Counted from the first letter of the stretch, positions 40,175 to 51,055 are shown. The stretch: DNA of 64,000 bases from Gammaproteobacteria bacterium (GCA_030426545.1 JAUHYL010000008.1:1-64000); one strand, 5' to 3'. Numbers and translations: made by a program. The notes: a model not told the origin generated them from the sequence alone.

Positions 40175-40591
40175 ATGGCGAATAAATTTTCCGCAGCCGA
40201 CTTTCTCATACGCTGGCTGTTTGCACTGGTGTTGGTGTTCGGGACCTACAACCCCACCGACTATTGCTACATCAGCTGGGTATCGGGTTCGGAGTTTTCG
40301 GTTACGCCACTCATGGCGCTGGTAGGGATTACTATTCTCATAGGCTGGATCATCTACCTGCGCGCCACGGCACTCTCGCTGGGTGTTCTCGGCGTGTCGC
40401 TGTTCGCCGCACTGTTCGCCTGCTTCATCTGGCTATTCGTAGACCTGGGTTGGTTGAGCCTGGAGAACACCGGCGCGATGACCTGGATCGTGTTGGTACT
40501 GCTGTCGCTGGTTCTGGCGATGGGTATGTCATGGTCACACATACGCAGGCAGATAAGCGGCCAGGTGTCTACCGACGACCTGGAAAACTGA
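40175..40591 (+). CDS. Four-TM membrane protein, DUF6524-like
   Basis: 'FLIRWLFALVLVFGTYNPTDYCYISW' followed by hydrophobic segments. Confidence 0.6.
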   Translation: MANKFSAADFLIRWLFALVLVFGTYNPTDYCYISWVSGSEFSVTPLMALVGITILIGWIIYLRATALSLGVLGVSLFAALFACFIWLFVDLGWLSLENTGAMTWIVLVLLSLVLAMGMSWSHIRRQISGQVSTDDLEN

Positions 40592-40701
40592 ACAGACGGA
40601 TCATCCTCAAGCCCGCTGGCCCTGGCACTTACTTCGGGGGGGTAAAGATACACCAGACAGCGGGCAGTCAAAGAACGGACGGCAGTGCGAGGCCGCGGGA
40701 C

Positions 40702-42723
40702 TCAGGATTTATCGGGAAACAATTCCTGCACATTGGAGTGAGTCAGTTGCGCAGCTTCCAGCGGCACCACTTTGCCACGCTTGCGCCACATATGATCGTA
40801 GCGCACCTGGTGCTGACCAAACCCGCTCACCGCTGAGCTGAATACTTCGCTGATGCCGTCACAGTCCAGCGTATCGCAGTCGTGTTTCAGATTTTTCAGC
40901 AGCCGCTCCATCTGGGTGTGCGGCAGCGACTCCTCCTCCGCACGCATGATCATGGGGTGCCCGGTGCCTTCGACGTTATCGCCCAGCAACAGTTCCTCGT
41001 GAAGTTTTTCGCCGGGGCGCAGACCGATAAACTCGATATCGATGTGATTGCCTTCGGTCTTTTCTGAATCTATCTCGTAGCCGCTGAGGTGGATCATGCG
41101 GCGGGCAAGGTCGACGATACGAACCGGCTCGCCCATATCCAGCACAAACACATCGCCTCCAGTACCCATCGCTCCCGCCTGCAATACCAGTTGCGCCGCC
41201 TCGGCAATACTCATGAAGTAGCGCGATACTTCCGGGTGTGTCACGGTTACCGGGCCGCCGCCTTCAATCTGCTGGCGGAACAAGGGCACCACGGAACCGG
41301 ATGAACCCAGTACGTTGCCGAAGCGCACCATGCAGAATCGCGTGCCGGTATCCTGCTGTGCCAGGCCCTGCAAAATCATTTCCGCGAAACGCTTGGAAGC
41401 GCCCATGATGTTCGTTGGGCGCACGGCTTTATCCGTGGAAATCAGAACAAAGGTTTCAACACCCGCATCGCGAGCCGCCTGGGCAGCGTACCAGGTGCCG
41501 AAAACGTTGTTCGCCACACCCTCGGCAATGTTGTATTCCACCATAGGCACATGTTTATAGGCCGCGGCATGATAAACCGTGTCGACATCGAAGGTGCGGT
41601 AGATATTCTCCAGCCGGTTTTTATCCTGTACGGAGCCAAGCAGGGCAACCAGGTCGAATTCCAGGTGCGCCGTACCCATAATCTCGCGCAGTTCGCGTTC
41701 AATACTGTAAAGCGCGTACTCAGAGTTATCGAGCAGCACCAGTTCTCGCGGCTGAGCGAGAATTATCTGCCGGCACAGTTCCGAGCCAATAGAGCCCCCT
41801 GCCCCGGTCACCATGACACACTTACCCGTGATGCAGCGCTCCACCAGCTCGGGTTTGGGCGGAACCGGTTCACGGCCGAGCAAGTCATCGAGATCAATAT
41901 CGCGAATCTGGTTAACGCTGGCCTCTCCGGCCAGCAGCTCGTTGATCGTCGGCACGGTTCGCACATGGACCTGCAGCCCAACCAGGGAATCGATAATTTC
42001 CCGGCGGCGTTCCGGTGAGGCGGACGGTACCGCCAGCAACACCTGGGTAATGTTGTGCCGTTCGATCAACTTCTGTAAATCTTTCGGCTGCGCCACATGC
42101 AGGCCGTTAATCACCGACCGCTGCAGGCGTGAATCGTCGTCTACAAACACAACCGGATGGTATTGCTCACCGTGCTGCAGTGCGTGCAGCAATTGCCTGC
42201 CCGACTGGCCGGCGCCATAGATAATGACGTTCTCGGACATGGAGCGAAGCTTGGCCTGGTAATAGGCTCGCACCACCAACCGCGTCCCGCCGATGCCAAG
42301 CAGACACAGCGCCCAGTAGATGAACGGTGTGGAACGCGGCACGTCGGCGCGCGTAAAGAAAAAGGCCGCGCCAAGCACCAGAGCGGAATAACTGACCGCC
42401 GTAACAATGGCCCAGATCGCCTGCTGGCCCATAAAGCGGATGACGGCCCGATACAAACCCAGACGCAGGAAGATGACGGCACTGACTACCAGTGCAAACG
42501 CACCGCAGGCGTACTCGATGGGACCAAGCTGAATGTCCAGGCTGCCCCAGCGCAGCGCAACCGCACCCCACATGGCGGCAGCGACATAGATCATATCCAG
42601 AGAAAGTAGGCAGGCCTGTTTGATGTTGCGCGGTAGTTCCACCACCTTTTCGATCAGGTCGCGCAGGATATTCTGGCTGGCCGTGATTGAGCGCGATGCA
42701 AAACTGTGCTGCTGACTGGGCAA
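40702..42723 (-). CDS. wbpM: Membrane-bound nucleotide-sugar 4,6-dehydratase (WbpM/CapD-like)
   Basis: N-terminal TM region, 'VIIYGAGQSGRQLLHAL', 'CVMVTGAGGSIGSELCRQI', 'VYHAAAYKHVPMVE', 'FVLISTDKAVRPTNIMGASKRFAE'. Confidence 0.9.
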   Translation of the reverse strand: MPSQQHSFASRSITASQNILRDLIEKVVELPRNIKQACLLSLDMIYVAAAMWGAVALRWGSLDIQLGPIEYACGAFALVVSAVIFLRLGLYRAVIRFMGQQAIWAIVTAVSYSALVLGAAFFFTRADVPRSTPFIYWALCLLGIGGTRLVVRAYYQAKLRSMSENVIIYGAGQSGRQLLHALQHGEQYHPVVFVDDDSRLQRSVINGLHVAQPKDLQKLIERHNITQVLLAVPSASPERRREIIDSLVGLQVHVRTVPTINELLAGEASVNQIRDIDLDDLLGREPVPPKPELVERCITGKCVMVTGAGGSIGSELCRQIILAQPRELVLLDNSEYALYSIERELREIMGTAHLEFDLVALLGSVQDKNRLENIYRTFDVDTVYHAAAYKHVPMVEYNIAEGVANNVFGTWYAAQAARDAGVETFVLISTDKAVRPTNIMGASKRFAEMILQGLAQQDTGTRFCMVRFGNVLGSSGSVVPLFRQQIEGGGPVTVTHPEVSRYFMSIAEAAQLVLQAGAMGTGGDVFVLDMGEPVRIVDLARRMIHLSGYEIDSEKTEGNHIDIEFIGLRPGEKLHEELLLGDNVEGTGHPMIMRAEEESLPHTQMERLLKNLKHDCDTLDCDGISEVFSSAVSGFGQHQVRYDHMWRKRGKVVPLEAAQLTHSNVQELFPDKS

Positions 42724-42794
42724 GAGACCCCCTGTTAGAGCGTTGGCACCGGAATTTGATGGAATAATTAGTCTATCCGGGAGGAATATGAATA

Positions 42795-43784
42795 CTACTT
42801 TAAGGAACGCAGATTAGCCATGCCAATGACCCACGGAAGGTAGGCCAAAATTACCAAAAAAAGTCCGTATTCCGGAGACTTACGAATCAGCCAGGCAATG
42901 GGCAATAACCACAGCAGAAAAATAGCGATGAACAGAAAATCCACCGCGCGGTGCGAGTTCCAGTGCCGGCTCAACCGTTGGTAGGCATGAGCGCGGTGCC
43001 CCTGCGAGATATCCTCCCTGCGCAACAGCCTGGCGCTCACTGTCCAGCTTGCATCGAGAATGAACAGCGCCAGCAAAACCAGCCAGCACAGGGGGTTGAG
43101 GGCATCCATGGTCCAACCTAACAGCGCCAGCACACCGATCAGGTAACCGGTAGGGATGCTCCCCGTATCGCCCATAAACAGGCGCGCGGGAGGCCAGTTG
43201 AAGCAAAGGAAGCCGACATGGGCCGCTGCCAGCAGCAGGCAGACCGCCGAGTAGAGCGCATCCGCGTCTCGCGCAAACCAGGCTGCAGTCGTGCAGGCCA
43301 GCACCGCCTGAACAGCTGCAATACCGTCAATACCATCCATAAAGTTGTACAAATTGATCAACCACAACAACGCAACGGCAGCGCAGGCTATCAACAACAC
43401 CTGCTGCCAGAGCGGCAGTGCAGTGTGGCCGTAAACCATGACGACCACGGTCAACAGGCTGACGAGGGTATAGCTGACCAAGCGAACGCGCACAGAAAGC
43501 CCGCGCAGGTCATCCACCAGGCCCAGCAGCATGAGAAAACCTGTGGCGACAGCAATCCATGCGTAGGGCGTGAGCCACGGCTCAGCACGAAACTCAAACA
43601 GGGCCAGCAGTGCGACAAGAAAGGCCAGCAACAGTGGCAGGCCGCCACCGTGTGGCGTTGCCAGTTCATGGGAACTGCGCTGATTCGGTTGATCAACGAT
43701 TTGACGTCGCCGCGCGAAGCGCAGGTAGACGGCGCAGAACAATGCGGACAGCGCTACCGTTCCCAGCGCGAGATACCCGATCAC
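42795..43784 (-). CDS. wbpL: MraY/WecA family glycosyltransferase (WbpL-like)
   Basis: 'SSHELATPHGGGLPLLLAF', 'LLGLVDDLRGLSVRVRL', 'NLYNFMDGIDGIAA', 'RLFMGDTGSIPTGYLIG'. Confidence 0.9.
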   Translation of the reverse strand: MIGYLALGTVALSALFCAVYLRFARRRQIVDQPNQRSSHELATPHGGGLPLLLAFLVALLALFEFRAEPWLTPYAWIAVATGFLMLLGLVDDLRGLSVRVRLVSYTLVSLLTVVVMVYGHTALPLWQQVLLIACAAVALLWLINLYNFMDGIDGIAAVQAVLACTTAAWFARDADALYSAVCLLLAAAHVGFLCFNWPPARLFMGDTGSIPTGYLIGVLALLGWTMDALNPLCWLVLLALFILDASWTVSARLLRREDISQGHRAHAYQRLSRHWNSHRAVDFLFIAIFLLWLLPIAWLIRKSPEYGLFLVILAYLPWVIGMANLRSLK

Positions 43785-44701
43785 GCAGGATCACTCATCA
43801 GCAAGGGTGCGCAGTCTTTCAGCGAGACGCGCGGTCGCCAGTCTGTCTGCGCGAGAACGCGCGTATTGTCGTAAAGTTCAGTGCCGAAGAGCTTGTCGAA
43901 GCTACCTTCGCCCTGCCCCAGCGCATCATAAAACGCCGTACCGGCACGCCACCCCCAGCGCGGCAGCCAACTGCGTCCCGTGGGAGCACCCGCGGCCAGT
44001 CGCAGGGCATCGTAAACTTCTCTGGTACTGTAATCCTGGGAGCAGGCGATAAGGGTCTGCGTATCGAATTCGGTGCTGCCAGCCAACGAAAGTAACAGCG
44101 CATGCAGATCCTCGAGTGCGATCATTGAGCGCTTGCCACCTGGTGGTGGCCGCGGTAATCCCAAACGAGCCCAGCGAGCCAGCAGGCGCAGGTTGCCCTT
44201 CACGCCGGGCCCATAAACCAGCGCTGGCCGCACGATAGTCAGGCACATCGATGATTGCCTGTGCTCTCTCAGCAGGGCCCTTTCGGCACGCCATTTTGAG
44301 CGACCATAGGCGTCGCCCGGCGCTACCACATCCTCTTCATTGCGCGGAGCACTGAAAGGGCTGTCACCCATCGCCTTGACACTGCTGACATAGATGAAAC
44401 GGCGCACGCCCGCGGCCGCCGCAATACGGGCCAGTGCAAGGGTGGCAGTTTCATTTAGCGCGGCGTAGTCTTGCGGGCGCGCACGTTGGTGAGCAATGCC
44501 TGCGAGATGAATTACCACATCCACATCGGCAAACAGATCGGCAGGTATTTCCCCGGTGAGATCAAGGGCACGCGTCGGCGTGCCATCCGGCAGCGGCGCT
44601 CCCCGCCAACTGAGGGGTAACACGTCGTATCCGGCTTTACGCAGCGTTGGGCTGAGACCGCGTCCGATAAAACCGCTGGCACCGGTAACAAGACATTTCA
44701 C
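43781..44701 (-). CDS. NAD-dependent epimerase/dehydratase (WbpV-like)
   Basis: 'CLVTGASGFIGRGL', 'VVIHLAGIAH', 'FIYVSSVKAMGD', 'YGRSKWRAE'. Confidence 0.88.
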   Translation of the reverse strand: MKCLVTGASGFIGRGLSPTLRKAGYDVLPLSWRGAPLPDGTPTRALDLTGEIPADLFADVDVVIHLAGIAHQRARPQDYAALNETATLALARIAAAAGVRRFIYVSSVKAMGDSPFSAPRNEEDVVAPGDAYGRSKWRAERALLREHRQSSMCLTIVRPALVYGPGVKGNLRLLARWARLGLPRPPPGGKRSMIALEDLHALLLSLAGSTEFDTQTLIACSQDYSTREVYDALRLAAGAPTGRSWLPRWGWRAGTAFYDALGQGEGSFDKLFGTELYDNTRVLAQTDWRPRVSLKDCAPLLMSDPA

Positions 44702-44724
44702 GCATCACGCTCTTGCTAAGAATG

Positions 44725-44748
44725 AAAAGGGGGCCAGAGGCCCCCTTC
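44725..44748 (-). terminator. Rho-independent terminator after comEA
   Basis: AAGGGGGCC-AGA-GGCCCCCTT with TTTTCATT on the minus-strand transcript. Confidence 0.7.
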
Positions 44749-44768
44749 ATGATACGGATGCGCAGGGC

Positions 44769-45212
44769 TTATTCCAGTGTAATAAGCTGACGATTCATAT
44801 CGAGTGTGGATTGGCCGATTCCCTTCACCTCGGTCAATTCGTCCGGCGAGGCAAACGGGCCGTACATTTCGCGATAACGCACAATTTCCCGCGCGCGGGC
44901 CTCCCCTACGCCTTTCAGCCCGGCAGCCAGCGTCGCCGCGTCAGCGGCATTGATATTGACGCTGGTGGGCTGCATCGCTGCCGCCGGCTCTGCTGCCAGC
45001 AAACTCACGCTGCCGGTGGCAAGGCCAAGACAAACAACGATCATGGCGAACAGTTTCAGCAGGTGGCCACCACCCGGTACGCCTGCCCGGCGCTCCGGGC
45101 CCGTCCAGTTGCCGCTGCCGTGTTGCTGATGTTTTGATTGAGTGCTTTCAGTAGGGCCGTCATCAAGACCGGCATGAAAATTTGAGCAGGTTGTTGCTAG
45201 TGTATTGGTCAT
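44769..45212 (-). CDS. ComEA-type helix-hairpin-helix protein (start uncertain)
   Basis: 'VNINAADAATLAAGLKGVGEARAREIVRYREMYGPFASPDELTEVKGIGQSTLD'. Confidence 0.85.
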   Translation of the reverse strand: MTNTLATTCSNFHAGLDDGPTESTQSKHQQHGSGNWTGPERRAGVPGGGHLLKLFAMIVVCLGLATGSVSLLAAEPAAAMQPTSVNINAADAATLAAGLKGVGEARAREIVRYREMYGPFASPDELTEVKGIGQSTLDMNRQLITLE

Positions 45213-45390
45213 AGTGTGATCTCCTTATCGGTTCGCTGCGTCCATGCAGGCATCCGCACCGATTGAGAGTCTAGCAACGAAGACCGGTGAAAACGCGGTC
45301 ACGCCCGTATTTGATGAAACACGCTAAACCGTGCAGAAAAACAACACTGCGATGCATTGTGCAGGCGTCACGCTTGCAGCCCAGCGAAGT

Positions 45391-46086
45391 TCAGGCAGCG
45401 CTCAACTCGCCCGCAATGCGTTCCAGCGCCGCCAGGGGATCCGCCGCCGCAGTCACCGAGCGGCCGATCACGAGGTAATGGGAGCCCGCAGCCATCGCGG
45501 CAGCCGGCGTTACCACACGCCGCTGATCACCGGCGTCATCGCCTGCCAGGCGTATACCAGGGGTCACCAGACAAAACCCAGCCCCCAACTCACGCTTCAA
45601 CAGGGTGGATTCCTGCGCCGAACAGACCACACCGTCCAAGCCACACTTTTCGGCGAGACTCGCGAGGCGCAGCACGCGTTGTTCGGGCTTCTCGCTGTAC
45701 CCCAGCTCCCGCAGATCCTCCTCCGATAGACTGGTCAGCACCGTCACGCCGATCAGCAAGGGAGGATTCGCAACCCCATCGAGCGCCTCTCGCGCCGCCT
45801 CCAGCATGCGGCGCCCACCGCTGGCGTGTACGTTAACCATCCACACACCCAGATCCGCCGCGGCTTTTACCGCGCCGGCCACCGTATTGGGGATGTCATG
45901 AAACTTGAGGTCAAGGAATACTTCAAAACCCCTGGACTGCAACTGTTCAACCAGTTGTGGGCCGCCGCGAGTGAACAACTCCTTGCCCACCTTGAGCCTG
46001 CAGAGAGCCGGCGTGAGTCTGTCCACCAGCGCAAGCGCGGCCTCGGGTGACGGAAAATCCAGGGCGACAATCACCGGGTTGCTCAT
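45391..46086 (-). CDS. pyrF: Orotidine 5'-phosphate decarboxylase
   Basis: '[20 protein letters not shown]', '[36 protein letters not shown]'. Confidence 0.97.
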   Translation of the reverse strand: MSNPVIVALDFPSPEAALALVDRLTPALCRLKVGKELFTRGGPQLVEQLQSRGFEVFLDLKFHDIPNTVAGAVKAAADLGVWMVNVHASGGRRMLEAAREALDGVANPPLLIGVTVLTSLSEEDLRELGYSEKPEQRVLRLASLAEKCGLDGVVCSAQESTLLKRELGAGFCLVTPGIRLAGDDAGDQRRVVTPAAAMAAGSHYLVIGRSVTAAADPLAALERIAGELSAA

Positions 46087-46391
46087 GCAGCGCCCGCCGC
46101 AGGTTTGTCGTCGCGCAGCTTTGCAAGTTCAAGCCGGGTTTTTTCCAGCTGCCGCCGCGAGGCACCCAGCGATGCCCGCAGCCGCACCATGATCGCGGAA
46201 GACACCAACATACCGACAAGGCCGCCCAGCGCGAAGGCACCCAGTACCCATAACGCCAGGCTCTGCGGTGAAAAGGTATACACCAGCACATCCAGCGGCA
46301 CCGGCGCCTGATTTTGCAGAGCAAACAGCGTGCCGACGCCGATCATCGCCAACACGAGCAACAGGGTGATCAGCTTGCGTAAAAGTTTCAT
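46083..46391 (-). CDS. lapA: LapA-family (DUF1049) membrane protein
   Basis: '[39 protein letters not shown]' between ihfB and pyrF. Confidence 0.85.
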   Translation of the reverse strand: MKLLRKLITLLLVLAMIGVGTLFALQNQAPVPLDVLVYTFSPQSLALWVLGAFALGGLVGMLVSSAIMVRLRASLGASRRQLEKTRLELAKLRDDKPAAGAA

Positions 46392-46601
46392 TCAATGCGC
46401 CCCTCGGTTTCCAGACAATAAATCAATCAGTGTGAGCGCAAGATCATACCGGCTGTGCTTGCCAGAACAAGTTTTTCGGCGGTGGGCTTTTCCCGCGCAG
46501 GGATCGCGGAGCCAGGTGATGAACAGAAAGGTCTGTGGCGGAGGAACTAGCGGAGGTCAGACAGGTTGGAGGCGTGTATCCAGAGGCACAGTGCTGGGAT
46601 T

Positions 46602-46898
46602 TTACAATCCCATCTGCAGGCCCAGGTTGACGCGCTCGCGCAGTTCCTTGCCGGGCTTGAAATGCGGGACGTACTTGCCGCTCAACTCCACGGCATCGCC
46701 GGTCTTCGGATTGCGACCGCGTCGCGGTTCGCGAAAATGCAGGGAAAAGCTGCCAAAGCCGCGAATCTCGATACGCTCGCCATTCGCCAACGCCTGCGAC
46801 ATGTGCTCCAGAATCATTTTCACTGCCAGCTCGACGTCCTTCGCGGACAACTGCGCCTGCTTGGCGGCAATGGATTCGATCAGTTCGCTCTTGGTCAT
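46602..46898 (-). CDS. ihfB: Integration host factor subunit beta
   Basis: '[70 protein letters not shown]'. Confidence 0.97.
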   Translation of the reverse strand: MTKSELIESIAAKQAQLSAKDVELAVKMILEHMSQALANGERIEIRGFGSFSLHFREPRRGRNPKTGDAVELSGKYVPHFKPGKELRERVNLGLQMGL

Positions 46899-47100
46899 GC
46901 AGCCTCCTCTGCCGAGGTCTTGTTATCTCTACACTTAAAGTAGGACTATTTTGGACTCTGGGCGGGGATAGCGCAAGTCCTTATTTTATATAGAAAAGTT
47001 CACTAAAAGGCGTGGGGGCCAGCGCCGTCATCGCGCCTGTGCGCCGCGCTCACGCCACGGCGGGGCATTATCCGGCCCCGTCTTGCGGCGGCCGGAATCA

Positions 47101-47127
47101 AAAAAGGCCCGCTGACGCGGACCTTTT
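47101..47127 (-). terminator. Rho-independent terminator after rpsA
   Basis: AAAAGGTCCGC-GTCA-GCGGGCCTTTTTT (minus strand), followed by TGATT. Confidence 0.8.
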
Positions 47128-47135
47128 CACGGTGC

Positions 47136-47157
47136 GGAAGCAGGCACGCCTGCTTCC
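47136..47157 (-). other. 10-bp perfect hairpin between the rpsA stop codon and its terminator
   Basis: GGAAGCAGGC-AC-GCCTGCTTCC. Confidence 0.6.
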
Positions 47158-47169
47158 CGAAGGGACGAA

Positions 47170-48846
47170 TCAGCTATCGCCCATCTGCGCCTTGATCAGG
47201 TCGCCGATTGTGCCCGGTGAAGCGGCCTCCTGCTCCTGATCCTTGAGGGACTTCACGGCTTCCTTCTCATCGTCGTAGTCCTTGGCCTTGATAGACAGGG
47301 CCAGGCCGCGGTTCTTGCGATCCACAGAAATGATCTTCGCCTCTACGCTGTCGCCGACTTTAAAGGAATTGCGCGCGTCCTCGACACGATCGCGGGAGAT
47401 ATCTGAAGCTTTCAGCACACCTTCCACTTCATCCGCCAGCTTGATCACAACGGCCTTGGCGTCCACCTCGATGACCTCGCCGGTAACGATGGCGCCACGA
47501 TCATGCTCGGAGACGTAGTTGCCGAAAGGATCGTCTTCCAGCTGCTTGATCCCCAGAGAGATACGCTCACGCTCCGGATCGATAGACAGGATAACCGTCT
47601 CGATCTCGTCGCCCTTCTTGTAGTTGCGTACCGCTTCCTCACCAGTCTCGTTCCAGCTGATATCTGACAGGTGCACCAGGCCGTCGATGTTGCCTTCCAG
47701 GCCAATGAAGATGCCAAAGTCGGTGATCGACTTGATACTGCCGGCAATCTTGTCGCCCTTGGCGTACTGCGACGCAAACGCATCCCAGGGGTTCTGCTGG
47801 CACTGCTTGATGCCAAGCGAGATACGACGGCGCTCTTCGTCGATATCCAGCACCATCACCTCTACCTCGTCGCCGAGGTTGACGATTTTGGAAGGGTGTA
47901 CGTTCTTGTTGGTCCAGTCCATTTCGGAGACGTGTACCAGGCCCTCGACACCCTCTTCCAGCTCGGCAAAGCAGCCGTAGTCGGTAAGGTTGGTGATCTT
48001 GGCCTGAACACGGCTGCCCTCGGGGTAGCGACCGGTGATCTCCACCCAGGGATCCTCGCCCAGTTGCTTCAAGCCCAGTGACACGCGGTTGCGCTCACGG
48101 TCGAACTTGAGAATCTTGACGTCGATTTCCTGGCCCACTTCCACGATCTCGGAGGGGTGCTTGATACGTTTCCAGGCCATATCGGTAATGTGCAGCAGGC
48201 CGTCTACGCCACCGAGGTCGACGAAGGCGCCGTAGTCGGTGAGGTTCTTGACGATGCCCTTGACGGACATGCCTTCCTGCAGTGTCTCCAGCAGCGCCTC
48301 GCGCTCCTCGGAGTTGGCTGCCTCCATCACCGCACGACGTGAAACCACCACGTTGTTGCGCTTCTGGTCCAGCTTGATGACCTTGAATTCCAGTTCCTTG
48401 CCTTCCAGGTGCACGGTTTCGCGCACCGGACGCACGTCTACCAACGAGCCGGGCAGGAACGCGCGGATACCGCTGATATCCACGGTGAAGCCACCCTTGA
48501 CCTTGCCGTTGATGACACCGGTGACCACTTCTTCTGCCTCGTGGGCGGCTTCCAGATCTTTCCACGCTTCGGCACGCTTGGCCTTCTCGCGGGACAGTTT
48601 GGTCTCACCGAAACCGTCTTCCACGGTCTCCAGTGCAACCTGCACTTCGTCACCGATACTCAGCGTGCATTCGCCGCCAGCATCTGTGAACTGGTCACGA
48701 GGGATGACGCCTTCGGACTTCAGGCCCGCGTGGACGGTGACCCACTCGTTATCGATGTCGATTACCACGCCGGTCACAATGGCACCGGGCTTCATATCGA
48801 CGGTTTTCAGACTTTCTTCAAAGAGTTCAGCGAAGGATTCGCTCAT
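47170..48846 (-). CDS. rpsA: 30S ribosomal protein S1
   Basis: 558 aa with six S1 repeats. Confidence 0.98.
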   Translation of the reverse strand: MSESFAELFEESLKTVDMKPGAIVTGVVIDIDNEWVTVHAGLKSEGVIPRDQFTDAGGECTLSIGDEVQVALETVEDGFGETKLSREKAKRAEAWKDLEAAHEAEEVVTGVINGKVKGGFTVDISGIRAFLPGSLVDVRPVRETVHLEGKELEFKVIKLDQKRNNVVVSRRAVMEAANSEEREALLETLQEGMSVKGIVKNLTDYGAFVDLGGVDGLLHITDMAWKRIKHPSEIVEVGQEIDVKILKFDRERNRVSLGLKQLGEDPWVEITGRYPEGSRVQAKITNLTDYGCFAELEEGVEGLVHVSEMDWTNKNVHPSKIVNLGDEVEVMVLDIDEERRRISLGIKQCQQNPWDAFASQYAKGDKIAGSIKSITDFGIFIGLEGNIDGLVHLSDISWNETGEEAVRNYKKGDEIETVILSIDPERERISLGIKQLEDDPFGNYVSEHDRGAIVTGEVIEVDAKAVVIKLADEVEGVLKASDISRDRVEDARNSFKVGDSVEAKIISVDRKNRGLALSIKAKDYDDEKEAVKSLKDQEQEAASPGTIGDLIKAQMGDS

Positions 48847-49049
48847 TAGACATTACCTGTAATACCAGGGGGGTATCCCCTGCTCCGCGGCCTCCAGTCG
48901 ACCGGGGTCATTTAGTGTTTACCGCTGCTGCTTCGAGTGCTGGATCGTGCAAACAGCGCGGCTGTTGTTACTACTACTTCTGCTACTGTTACTACTTTCA
49001 CTGCCACTGTCGTGACAGGTTTACCGCGGAGAGTGTCTGTAAGGCTGGC

Positions 49050-49739
49050 CTAACCCATGCCCTCGAGACCACGCTCCTTCACCGCTGCCATGACCTGCTC
49101 GAAAACTTCCTCGATCGACAGGCTGCTGGTATCGATGATGATGGCGTCTTCAGCCGGCACCAGAGGGGCGACATCGCGCGTCGAATCGCGCTCATCACGT
49201 TCCTGGATATCCCGCAGAAGGCGCGGGAGACTAACACTTTCCCCCTTTGCAATCAACTGCTTATGGCGCCTGCGCGCCCGCTCCCCGGCGCTTGCAGTGA
49301 GGAAGAATTTGAGCGGCGCATCACTGAACACGACCGTACCCATATCGCGCCCGTCGGCCACCAGCCCGGGCGGTTGGCGCATCTGCCGTTGCCTCGCCAA
49401 AAGCGCCGTACGCACACTCGGGATTGCCGCGACGGTGGAGGCCCCGCGGCCCCCTTCCTCGGTGCGAATCGCATCGCTGACATCTTCGCCTTTGTAAGCG
49501 ACCAGGACCTCGCCGTCGGCGCTGCCGGTGAAACGAACATCCAGGTTTCGCGCGACTTCCGTCACCGCCTCGGCGTCATCCCAGGCAACGCCCTCAATGA
49601 CGCAGGCCTGCCCCGTCACCCGATAAAGCGCGCCGGAATCAAGCAGGTGCCAGCCCAGGTGATCGGACAAACGGTGCGCAATCGTGCCCTTACCCACGCC
49701 GGAGGGGCCATCAACGGTGATCACAGGCGAGGCGCTCAT
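49050..49739 (-). CDS. cmk: Cytidylate kinase
   Basis: 'VITVDGPSGVGKGTIAHRLSDHLGWHLLDSGALYR', 'VADGRDMGTVVFSDAPLKFFLTASAGERARRRHKQL'. Confidence 0.97.
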   Translation of the reverse strand: MSASPVITVDGPSGVGKGTIAHRLSDHLGWHLLDSGALYRVTGQACVIEGVAWDDAEAVTEVARNLDVRFTGSADGEVLVAYKGEDVSDAIRTEEGGRGASTVAAIPSVRTALLARQRQMRQPPGLVADGRDMGTVVFSDAPLKFFLTASAGERARRRHKQLIAKGESVSLPRLLRDIQERDERDSTRDVAPLVPAEDAIIIDTSSLSIEEVFEQVMAAVKERGLEGMG

Positions 49740-51055
49740 CCGGTGCTGCTCTCGATGTGCAGGCCCGCCTGCGCAGCCAGCTGTTCGAAACCGGGAAATG
49801 AGGTCGCGACATGGTCGCAGTCGAGCACCTCGATGGGCTGCGCCGCGCGCAGGCCGGCGATGGCGAACGCCATGGCAATACGGTGGTCGAGGAAGGTACG
49901 CACGGCGCCGCCGCCCAGGCTGCCACCCTCAACAATGATACCGTCCTCCAGCACCTGGGTGCGGATACCCAGCGTGCTCAGGCCCTCCGCCATGGCGGCT
50001 ATGCGATCACTCTCCTTGACCCGCAATTCCTGCGCACCGCGCAGCACGGTTTGTCCCTCGGCGCAGGCTGCGGCGATAAACAATGCCGGGAATTCATCGA
50101 TGGCCAGCGGGACCTGGTCTGCGGGTATCTCTATGCCCCGCAGCGGCGCGTGACGCACGCGAATATCAGCCACTGGCTCGCCGCCCACTTCACGCTCGTT
50201 TTGCAGCGTGATATCGGCACCCATGAGACGCAGGATGGTCAGTACGCCATCCCGTGTCGGGTTTATACCCACGTGCGTGAGCAGGAGATCGGAACCCGGC
50301 GCGATACTCGCACCAACGAGGAAAAAGGCCGCCGAGGAAATATCCGCCGGGACGTCGATTTCGCAGCCGCGCAGTGCACCGCCGCCCTGCAGCGAAACGG
50401 TGCTGCCCTTGCGGCGCACCGTGTAACCAAAACCGCCCAGCATGCGCTCGGTGTGATCCCGGGTCGGCGCCGGTTCAGTGACAGCGGTCTCGCCCTCCGC
50501 GTACAGCCCGGCAAGCAGCACGCAGGACTTCACCTGTGCGCTGGCCATGGGAAGTTCGTAATGAATTCCCTTTAACGCCTTGCCGCCACGAATGCGCAGG
50601 GGTGGCCGACCACCCTCGGCCGCCTCAATGTGCGCGCCCATAAGTGTCAGTGGCTCTATCACCCGTCCCATGGGACGACTGCACAGGGAGGCATCGCCGG
50701 AGAGTTCGCTGTCAAATGGCTGACCCGCGAGCAGGCCAACCAGCAGGCGCATACCGGTACCGGCATTGCCAAGATCCAGGGCAGCATCCGCTGCACGCAA
50801 ACCGTGCAAGCCAACGCCGTTTACCACTACCTCACCGCGCGCGGGACGCTCGATCTGAACACCCATAGCGCGAAACGCCTCTAGCGTGGCCAGCGCGTCT
50901 TCCCCTTCGAGAAAACCGCTGATACGCGTACGGCCTTCAGCCAGCGCACCCAGCATTATGGAGCGGTGAGAAATGGATTTATCGCCGGGTACGCGCAACT
51001 CACCCACGAGCGCCCCGCCCGGCTGTACGCTGAATTTCATGGCGTCATTGCTCAC
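49736..51055 (-). CDS. aroA: 3-phosphoshikimate 1-carboxyvinyltransferase (class II-like EPSP synthase)
   Basis: 'VPGDKSISHRSIMLGALAEG', 'LGNAGTGMRLLVGLL', 'SGDASLCSRPMGRVIEPL', 'ELRVKESDRIAAMAEGL', 'DHRIAMAFAIAGL'. Confidence 0.97.
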   Translation of the reverse strand: MSNDAMKFSVQPGGALVGELRVPGDKSISHRSIMLGALAEGRTRISGFLEGEDALATLEAFRAMGVQIERPARGEVVVNGVGLHGLRAADAALDLGNAGTGMRLLVGLLAGQPFDSELSGDASLCSRPMGRVIEPLTLMGAHIEAAEGGRPPLRIRGGKALKGIHYELPMASAQVKSCVLLAGLYAEGETAVTEPAPTRDHTERMLGGFGYTVRRKGSTVSLQGGGALRGCEIDVPADISSAAFFLVGASIAPGSDLLLTHVGINPTRDGVLTILRLMGADITLQNEREVGGEPVADIRVRHAPLRGIEIPADQVPLAIDEFPALFIAAACAEGQTVLRGAQELRVKESDRIAAMAEGLSTLGIRTQVLEDGIIVEGGSLGGGAVRTFLDHRIAMAFAIAGLRAAQPIEVLDCDHVATSFPGFEQLAAQAGLHIESSTG

